Below are positions 6,801-11,737 of a stretch of 11,737 bases of DNA, one piece after another. Position numbers and translations under genes: made by a program. The DNA lies in the NCBI GenBank assembly GCA_002751075.1, contig NAOQ01000460.1, positions 38,443-50,179 on the forward strand, read 5' to 3'. The stretch is from Ichthyophonus hoferi. Lineage: Eukaryota > Opisthokonta > Ichthyosporea > Ichthyophonida > Ichthyophonidae. Under the pieces are notes generated by a model. That model searched no databases, was not told the origin of the DNA, and saw only the letters and a list, made by a program, of their open reading frames with translations. How positions within the stretch are numbered: position 1 is the stretch's first letter; each line of letters begins with the position of its first letter.

Positions 6801-8408
6801 TATACTATACTACCTTATACTATTATACTACATTATATTGCATCATAGCACATATTTTCCTCTATCCTATCATCATCCTACCTTCCTATTTTATATTTAT
6901 TTTAAAGAATTAAAAAATTGTAATCCAACCAGAGTTGTTATTTTAACCAACCGATCAATTCATATGTACGTGTGCTTACATGACGTGCCAGAGGCACCCT
7001 TTATACGATCAGTGCTTACTACTAATATGGCACCAGAAATGGTATGTAGATTATATTTTATTGGAGTATATTAGATTTTATGATGTTAGAGTGCTATATT
7101 AAAATGTATATCTTGTATTGGAATGGGTTATAGTGTATAGGATACTTTATTATAGGATGCTATATTATATTATATTATAATATTATTAAATAAATTTTAT
7201 TTATTTTACCAAACCCAATCAATTAATTATATTAATTATAATACCCAATTTAATTGAAAAGGTTAATTAATGTGAATCAAAAAATTACTAACTTGAATAT
7301 GCCTGACTTAGGATTATATGTCAATTTGTCCTTCTTTGGAAACCCCCAATCTGGTTGATGGTGCTGCTGCTGCCATATTGAACTACGTAAGTGAGCCCTT
7401 ATATGGTTATAATAGCTTTTAGTAGAATAAAAAGTATATATATCTGTGCTTGTGTATGGATTGGATTCTATATATATTATATTATATTATATTATATTAT
7501 ATATGCCTATAGTAAATCAATAGGAATACACGTATTCTTCATTGAGGTTTGTATTGTTTTTCTGTATACCTATAATATGACATAATTTACTTAATTGTCT
7601 GTTTCTAATATGCTGCTAAATCTAACACATTTAGACTGGGCCGATGTACAAGTTAACTACTTAGTAAATTCATACACCACGTTTATCAACAAAAATGCAT
7701 GCCCAGAACCAACCTGGTCCCAATTAATATACCGTATTAGAGTTGGTATTAGCTAATAGACGGCCTGTAGAGATCGTTGGTTACCACATAGGAGTTGTAC
7801 AATATTTAGCTAATCTCCCCACATACTACAGCGATTGATGTGTGACAATAGAATACTATATTATATATTATACTATACTATTGAAATATAGAGGTTGTAC
7901 AATACATGATGTGTGGTGTGGTTGGGGTTAACTATATTAATCCACTGCTGCAATCCATACCTTATGCATGTATATACACTACACTATAATATATGTATCT
8001 ACATATAGTGTCAGATATATTCTATTCCTGCAATTCTATTGGTCGTCTATAGTGATATAAAAAACCATGAGATAGACATCCAATCATTGCAGTTGATGTC
8101 GCGTGTCATTGCATCCCTGGGATTCCAGGGTGACAGGTATGACTTTATGTGGATCATTCGTGTTAATATAGTAATGTGATATAATATAATATAGTATAAG
8201 ATCCTATAATACAATATCATATAATATAGCATAATATAATATAGCTTATATATTCCATTACTACTTACCTGATCTGAAATAGACAATTAGCCGATTAATT
8301 TGATTATTAATTACTTACACCAATCTCTACCTCTACAGGTCCGGTATTCCTCTGTCAGATCTAGTACCAGCCAATGGTCTATCAGGACATGACACTGTAT
8401 ACCTTTAA
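3895..8408 (+). CDS. PSMG1: Proteasome assembly chaperone 1 (PAC1) homologue
   Basis: PAC1 pairs with PAC2 to guide assembly of the seven-membered alpha ring of the 20S proteasome, acting in cytosol and nucleus. Coding exons are 3895-3897, 4388-4507, 5835-6002, 6264-6421, 6933-7041, 7312-7386, 8009-8136 and 8339-8408. All junctions keep frame and give about 276 residues (human PSMG1: 288). Alignment to the human protein as I recall it is collinear. An acidic N-terminal stretch (LSEDEEPIE, residues 20-28) is followed by the strand DTLLITVESAASLVAESLY (SKFIIAIGNNAVAFL in human). Then come CFIYQPNQTTLLVDC (CVFYHLKSNPSVFLC), EAPFIRSVLTTN (PSPFLRALKTQN), PNLVDGAAAAILNY joined to CQIYSIPAILLVVYSD (PNIVHDLPAAVLSY, CQVWKIPAILYLCYTD), and a helix ending ASLGFQGD. 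The protein ends TVYL, a hydrophobic-Tyr-X tail like human NIYT. No signal peptide or membrane span is present, as expected. The N-terminus is least certain, because the start codon would stand alone before intron 1. Confidence 0.9.
3930..4305 (+). repeat. TAC/CAT-rich tandem array in PSMG1 intron 1
   Basis: Most of intron 1 consists of CATACTATCATAC-like words. From 4093 to about 4160 it repeats with an exact 28-bp period (starts at 4093, 4121 and 4149), and each unit splits into four 7-bp words. G is rare on this strand and stops are rare, which creates long spurious open frames rich in Tyr, Thr, Ile and Leu. Confidence 0.85.
4388..4507 (+). CDS. PSMG1: PSMG1 exon 2, acidic N-terminal region
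   Basis: Forty codons in phase 0 at both ends, residues 2-41, beginning EFIPSGGVERPSRSFCDD and ending TPMMWR. The acceptor GATTGTAG follows a textbook TACTAAC branch site at 4360-4366, and the donor is GTAAGT. The SEDEEPIE stretch matches the acidic N-terminal segment of animal PAC1. Confidence 0.85.
4545..5060 (+). repeat. 44-bp higher-order satellite of four 11-mers in intron 2
   Basis: The core units begin at 4637, 4681, 4725 and 4769, exactly 44 bp apart, and differ at only a few positions. Each is made of four 11-bp monomers: CCCTACTGTAT, CCTACTATATA, CTCTACTATAC and CTTACTATATA. The flanks (4545-4636 and 4813-5060) keep the monomers but lose the strict order. The strand has very little G and the core unit holds no stop codon in any frame, so the frame of exon 2 runs open through the array to 5095. 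Confidence 0.93.
5100..5407 (+). other. Unique intron 2 sequence between array and repeat Y
   Basis: About 300 bp of ordinary AT-rich intron sequence. I see no exon, open frame or repeat match to the rest of the window here. Confidence 0.5.
5408..5770 (+). repeat. Dispersed repeat Y, copy 1 (intron 2)
   Basis: This stretch aligns with 10570-10923 in the same orientation, and its first part aligns with the reverse complement of 8811-8939. Shared blocks include GTAAACATA at the start, AATGATGCATGTCA, AGAAGCCCC.TCTCAACCACA and CAAACTATATACCTAATATA. An 8-bp inverted repeat ACAGGGTA/TACCCTGT (5408-5432) sits at the start. A CAAA run (5713-5730) lies inside. The copies are well diverged, so the family is old. 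The family is not one I can name. Confidence 0.78.
5835..6002 (+). CDS. PSMG1: PSMG1 exon 3, first core strand
   Basis: Fifty-six codons, phase 0 at both ends, residues 42-97. The exon opens WAPHIRQGLKG after CCAATCAG and closes IPKCLDM before GTAAGT. It carries the DTLLITVESAASLVAESLY strand-helix unit that matches SKFIIAIGNNAVAFL of human PAC1. Confidence 0.9.
6264..6421 (+). CDS. PSMG1: PSMG1 exon 4
   Basis: The exon opens in phase 0 after a strong pyrimidine-rich acceptor (CGCTTCCCCAG) and covers residues 98-149 plus two bases of codon 150. It includes CFIYQPNQTTLLVDCKAS. The in-phase donor is AG|GTTGGT, weaker than the others in this gene. A nearby GTTAAG at 6426 would break the frame with the next exon, so it was not chosen. 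Confidence 0.85.
6491..6543 (+). repeat. ATT/GTT trinucleotide microsatellite in intron 4
   Basis: A run of TAC, ATT and GTT triplets with a GTTGTTGTTGTTG core lies within the intron after exon 4. It is simple sequence with no evident role. Confidence 0.85.
6779..6840 (+). repeat. TACTATA-type low-complexity array in intron 4
   Basis: TATACTATACTAC-like words repeat here, close in style to the arrays of introns 1 and 2 but shorter and irregular. The array ends about 90 bp before exon 5. Confidence 0.7.
6933..7041 (+). CDS. PSMG1: PSMG1 exon 5
   Basis: The first base completes the Arg codon left by exon 4 (AG+A). The following 36 codons (residues 151-186) read VVILTNRSIHMYVCL and EAPFIRSVLTTNMAPEM, ending at a GTATGT donor. 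The PFIRSVLTTN segment aligns with PFLRALKTQN of human PAC1. Confidence 0.9.
7312..7386 (+). CDS. PSMG1: PSMG1 exon 6
   Basis: Twenty-five codons, phase 0 at both ends, residues 187-211, spanning DYMSICPSLETPNLV and DGAAAAILNY. A TACTAAC branch site lies at 7286-7292 before the CTTAG acceptor, and the donor is GTAAGT. This is the clearest PAC1 match in the window (human CCPLLEQPNIVHDLPAAVL). Confidence 0.93.
7471..7505 (+). repeat. ATATT pentanucleotide microsatellite in intron 6
   Basis: A run of about five to six ATATT units lies shortly after exon 6. A related ATAAT run, diverged, lies in the next intron. Confidence 0.85.
7632..7847 (+). repeat. Dispersed repeat X, copy 1 (intron 6)
   Basis: This stretch aligns over about 215 bp with 10121-10330 in the same orientation. 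Conserved blocks include ATGTACAA, ATACACCACGTTTAT, TAATAGACG and GATCGTTGGTTAC, and both copies close with TGTGACA. Weaker similarity may extend left to about 7605. Neither copy reads convincingly as protein. I cannot name the family. Confidence 0.78.
8009..8136 (+). CDS. PSMG1: PSMG1 exon 7
   Basis: The exon covers residues 212-253 plus two bases of codon 254. Starting after ACATATAG gives CQIYSIPAILLVVYSD, which aligns without gaps to human CQVWKIPAILYLCYTD. An in-frame AG six bases later (TGTCAG) would drop two conserved residues. The donor is AG|GTATGA. Confidence 0.9.
8178..8248 (+). repeat. ATAAT-rich low-complexity stretch in intron 7
   Basis: Repeated ATATAATATAAT and ATATAGC words between exons 7 and 8. 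It is diverged simple sequence. A minus-strand open frame across it is a by-product. Confidence 0.75.
8339..8408 (+). CDS. PSMG1: PSMG1 exon 8, C-terminus with HbYX tail
   Basis: After a good acceptor (CTACCTCTACAG), the first base completes Arg254. The remaining 22 codons (residues 255-276) run SGIPLSDLVPANG, LSGHDTVYL, then TAA. The final Val-Tyr-Leu fits the HbYX pattern by which PAC1/Pba1 tails sit in pockets of the alpha ring. Confidence 0.88.
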
Positions 8409-8752
8409 AATATATAAAAATACAATGTATTTTAAATGGCTTTTAGAATAATTTTACAGTGTAGGTTTATGTTACATCCTATTTTGTTTCACGGCGATGT
8501 GATAGATTATCCTTTATTTTTGCCTTTATATTTACTTATATGCTATATAGAAAAATAATTTTTCCTAATTAGTCTAATGAGGTATTGTTGACAATCATTC
8601 TTCTTATTGGTCAGTGACCTAGACCTAAACACGTTGCTAAACCAACTAGTCTACTGTATAGTGTTTTATACAGAAACTAATTTAAACTTTATATATGAGC
8701 CTATTGGTTTATTTTTATCTCAAGTGTATACATGTGTATAGTAATTTCCAAA

Positions 8753-8758
8753 AATAAA
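8753..8758 (+). terminator. Possible PSMG1 poly(A) signal
   Basis: AATAAA occurs 345 bp after the stop codon, the first canonical hexamer in this direction. The sequence after it has no strong GT-rich element, and in such AT-rich DNA chance hexamers are common. Confidence 0.35.
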
Positions 8759-8810
8759 ATAAAGTTAATGTTTTCAGCCACATCAAAATTTACTATACAT
8801 TACCTAAGTT

Positions 8811-8939
8811 GTATTTAGAATACTATAAATTAACCAGTGTTTGAGAGGGCTTCTAGTTTTGTTTACGCTCTAGTCTGTCACCTGACATGCATGATTGTCA
8901 GGTTAACGAGATAAAGACATGGTATATTATGTTTAACCT
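8811..8939 (-). repeat. Dispersed repeat Y, partial copy 2, inverted
   Basis: On the minus strand this matches the first 130 bp or so of repeat Y: GGTTAAACATAATATACC, then CTGACAATCATGCATGTCAG, AAAACTAGAAGCCC, and TTAATTTATAGTATTCTAAA. Similarity fades beyond 8811, so this copy is truncated or decayed. It contains an 8-bp-stem hairpin ACCTGACA/TGTCAGGT at 8880-8903. Confidence 0.7.
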
Positions 8940-9189
8940 GGAGTTTACTTACCTTTATTGAGGTCAATATAAAAAGATAAGATAAGAATGGAGATACGTT
9001 ATGAATAGATTACGGTTACTACAAATAAATCTTACCACCTAGTAGATCAAGTTTTATGTGACAACTATTATTAATTATTTCGAAACACTTAGATACAGAT
9101 TAGACCACATCTTAAAAAAATTAGTATCCTACTCCTCTTTAAATGATATAGTATCGTATTGAGAAATTTTAGAATACGACCTGTCACAT

Positions 9190-9419
9190 ACAGATTACTC
9201 TAGTGCGTTTCACTTATGGAGTATTTCAGTATGTGGTATATATTACTATATTAGATTAGATATATGTACTATCCTAAATTATTCTAATGTGATAAGATTA
9301 GGTGTGCTGTATATGACTACATTAGGTAGGTATAACGTCACCTAGATTATTTTAGTGTTTCATGTATATATAGTACTCTAGTATGTGGTAAAATTAATTG
9401 TAGTATATATTACTATATT
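9190..9419 (+). repeat. Diverged direct duplication
   Basis: The stretch around 9190-9256 and that around 9343-9419 share the order TTTAGTG-like word, TTTCA, AGTATGTGGTA, then TATATTACTATATTA. The match is loose and embedded in AT-rich DNA. It may be an old tandem duplication of about 150 bp. Confidence 0.4.
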
Positions 9420-9628
9420 AAGTATATATTACCATAATAGGTATAAATATAATTGCATTATTGTCTAACTCATTCAAATAATTTAGTAATTAATTATGTA
9501 CACTATACAAATATGGAAATAAATATTAAAATAAAAAAATTATCCTTACGTGGAATTATAAAATTATATATATCATGTTAAAACAGGGATATTTAATTAA
9601 TTTGTGTATTTCTCTATAGAACTTTTAT

Positions 9629-9889
9629 TGGATCCATTGGGTGTTTCACTAGGCCATCAGCCAGCAACTGGCTGCCCAAGTAATTGCGTTTTTCTGGTTT
9701 TATCAACCTTATGGGCCTAGTCTTCAACTTCTGCAAAACAAATTTATAATACAAATATGTCTTAGCCTATCTATACTCTTTGAACTTTGAATGTAAAGAG
9801 ATACGTTAAAACACTCCATTAATTTGGTAATCCCTCTCCTTTAAACAGCTATAGGTCATAGGGACACTCCTGTCTCTACTTATGTCCAA
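9629..9889 (-). repeat. Inverted arm Z, left
   Basis: The reverse complement of this arm aligns along its length with 11128-11379. Shared blocks include ATAAGTAGAGA, TTTAAAGGAGAGGGA.TACCAAATT, GTGTTTTAAC, TAGATAGGC and GGCTGATG. Both arms can form a hairpin in the same place (CAGCCAG/CTGGCTG at 9658-9674 here). Their outermost bases also correspond, as expected of long terminal inverted repeats or of two opposed copies of one repeat. Confidence 0.78.
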
Positions 9890-10120
9890 TATATCTAAAT
9901 GATAGAGATCCTTACAATAGGAAAATACCAACCTTGTGAAGAATAAATCAATAATAAATGCTATAGGAATCAATCCTAATATCACAATTTGAGCCAGATA
10001 AACTTAACCATACTAGGCATCTATTTATTGCAGGATATTTATAGGAACACCATAGAGAGGTCGGTATTATAGATAATTTATTTAATTATCTTTCTCTAAT
10101 CTCTTCCAAAGTTACCACTG

Positions 10121-10330
10121 AGATTGAGCCAATGTACAACTTAGCTGTTTAAACAAATTTATACACCACGTTTATAAGCAAAAACACATACCCAGGACCA
10201 GTCTGGGCTCCCCAGCTTATATACCTTATCATAGTTAGTATTACCTAATAGACGTCCAATAGGGATCGTTGGTTACAACATAAATATTTAACATCATTTA
10301 ATTAATCTCATTACATATTGATATGTGACA
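10121..10330 (+). repeat. Dispersed repeat X, copy 2
   Basis: Diverged partner of the intron 6 copy, in the same orientation, lying between the left Z arm and the second full Y copy. The ACACCACGTTTAT and GATCGTTGGTTAC blocks are intact while the spacing between blocks has drifted. Confidence 0.78.
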
Positions 10331-10569
10331 TTTAGTATTTATATAATTATCAGTGTTTTATTGTTATTTTTCTACTAAATGCAAATCAGTTTACACTCAA
10401 CGCGCGATTCCTAACCAATTAGTAGTAATTTCAAATTACACATTACATTTTGATTGGTTTTGGACTGAAAGGCGAGATATATTTAAAACCAACTAAAAAG
10501 GTATTTTCCCCTTTAGCATGGCTATGATTTATATCTGCGGTTTCTACATAAAATGTTAATATATATTAG

Positions 10570-10923
10570 TAGTAAACATACCCTAATTTTATTTTAAACT
10601 GTTACCCTAGCAATGATGCATGTCAAATGGCAGACAATAGTATAAGCAAAACTAGAAGCCCCGTCTCAACCACACAATATTTAATTTATATTATTCTAAA
10701 CGTGTGATACAGTGTCCCTAAACTTGGACCAAACTATATACCTAATATAATATGTTATATGAGAATTAATCTCAATCTAAATTATGGCCATGTAGACTTG
10801 ATAGATAATATTTATATTTTGATCAATAGCATATAATAAATATATGAAATGGATTATATTCTTATATAAGTAATTAATTAATTAATTGGGTAATCATTGA
10901 AATATATTAAAATGATCCAAAAA
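10570..10923 (+). repeat. Dispersed repeat Y, copy 3
   Basis: This copy pairs with the intron 2 copy over about 355 bp, from GTAAACATA through CAATGATGCATGTCA, the AGAAGCCCCGTCTCAACC block and CTATATACCTAATATAATATG to AATCATTGAAATATATTAAA. It carries a short ATTA run (10871-10886) in place of the CAAA run of copy 1. Confidence 0.78.
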
Positions 10924-11127
10924 ATTGGTCAGACAATGAGCTACCCAAAGCAAACTTCAGAAGGTACTTACTTGATTGTTTACCTAGATTATATGAACAC
11001 ATTAGAACATAATAAATATTTATTGAACACAAGCACCGCCAATTAGCCACTGTACAGTTAACTGCTCATGAGCTACTAGCCTCTAAATATAGACTATAAT
11101 TTAGCATTGATTGAAAATAGAATATTG

Positions 11128-11379
11128 TTGGAAATAAGTAGAGATAAGAGCGTCTTGTAGTCCATATCCGTTTAAAGGAGAGGGAATACCAAATTTAAAG
11201 GGTGTTTTAACCTGTCCCTTTACATCCATGGAGTACAGATAGGCCAAGACATTAGTTTTATAAAAACAAACTAGCGGAAGTTAAGAAATAGGCTCACAAG
11301 GCTGATAAGACTAGGGAAGTGCAGTTAGTTGGGAAGCCATATGTTGGCTGATGACCTCGTGAGAGTCCCAAAGAATCCA
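11128..11379 (+). repeat. Inverted arm Z, right
   Basis: This is the partner of the left arm on the opposite strand. The matching hairpin here is AGCCA/TGGCT (11335-11349). Part of the arm shows codon-like third-position differences between the two copies, for example GCTCACAAG against GCCCATAAG. The arm may therefore descend from coding sequence. It is too short to assign. Confidence 0.75.
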
Positions 11380-11737
11380 GTGGAAGACCTGTTGCCGTTG
11401 GACAGATAGAGATAGTAATAATGCCATTATTTGATAACTTTGTGGTTGAAGAGTTTACTATTTACTGCGTAACCTCAGCAAACAACACATTGTTATTCCA
11501 TTCTGTAGTATGACTGAGATCCAAAGCGCCACAGATTAACAGAATGAAGAATTATATTACTATGAAATAAATATTTACATTTAAAGTCTTGCAAAGCAAA
11601 TATCTGTTTGCAGCATAGCCTAAATTTATTTAACGTTAACAAGTGTATAGCCAATTATATACATTTTTCTAATGAAGTAATGATTCGATTAAAGTGCAAA
11701 AAAGACAAAACTTTAAGAATTATAGTTATAATAACAT
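11380..11737. other. Unassigned right edge
   Basis: The last 358 bp are AT-rich with no open frame, repeat match or splice pair that I can support. The 60 bp or so next to the Z arm are somewhat richer in GC and may belong to the same repeat beyond the part shared with the left arm. Confidence 0.5.

Larger units (their letters stand above)
8409..9628. other. 3' flank of PSMG1, no further gene seen
   Basis: Apart from the possible poly(A) signal, the inverted Y copy and the loose duplication, this is AT-rich DNA without exons I can support on either strand. Confidence 0.55.
9629..11379. mobile_element. Possible old foldback-type element bounded by Z arms
   Basis: Two inverted arms of about 255 bp enclose 1.24 kb containing copies of X and Y and no open gene. 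Long terminal inverted repeats around a non-coding middle suit a non-autonomous DNA transposon. The alternative is two opposed copies of a Z repeat beside unrelated X and Y copies. X and Y also occur alone elsewhere in the window, which favours nesting or fragments. I see no clear target-site duplication at the outer edges. Confidence 0.35.

Noticed and set aside
7391-7585. Plus-strand open frame just after exon 6
   Set aside because: It starts beyond the GTAAGT donor and runs through an ATATT microsatellite. The PAC1 match resumes instead at 8009.
8047-8286. Minus-strand open frame opposite PSMG1 exon 7
   Set aside because: It is the antisense of a well-supported exon and of ATAAT simple sequence.
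9629-9700. Short ADGLV-like string in the Z arms, faintly like the tail of a Ty1/copia-type polyprotein
   Set aside because: The string is far too short to assign. Another frame of the same arms shows an equally coding-like pattern, and no other retroelement part is visible nearby.

Overview
This is an AT-rich eukaryotic window with spliced genes, GT-AG introns, TACTAAC-like branch sites, microsatellites and old dispersed repeats. The main gene reads as an animal-type proteasome assembly chaperone, and the base composition would suit an early-branching animal such as a sponge. That placement is only an inference.

Layout. 1-138 is an AAT microsatellite. 139-2010 is gene-free AT-rich DNA with a short satellite-like stretch (270-341) and a cluster of GATA motifs (1831-1900). 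2012-2160 is a 40-bp minisatellite, followed by a 54-nt imperfect hairpin (2218-2271). 2484-2681 (+) is an unidentified coding-like stretch. It faces the 3' end of an unidentified two-exon gene on the minus strand (3308 back to 2757). 3309-3894 lies between two divergent start codons and may serve as a shared promoter region.

3895-8408 (+) holds a PSMG1/PAC1 homologue. Eight coding exons join in phase to about 276 residues, against 288 in human PSMG1. Its C-terminus is Val-Tyr-Leu, a HbYX-type ending of the sort used to dock on the proteasome alpha ring. Introns 1 and 2 are filled with stop-free TAC/CTA-rich tandem arrays, and intron 2 has a 44-bp unit made of four 11-bp monomers. Introns 2 and 5 also carry copies of two dispersed repeat families, here called Y and X.

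8409-11737 has no recognisable gene. It holds a minus-strand copy of Y, second copies of X and Y, and a pair of inverted arms about 255 bp long (Z, 9629-9889 and 11128-11379) enclosing those second copies. This cluster may be one old non-autonomous element or nested fragments of several. The three families have no name I can give from sequence alone. The best-supported result is the PSMG1 gene. The most open questions are the unidentified minus-strand gene and the X/Y/Z repeats.
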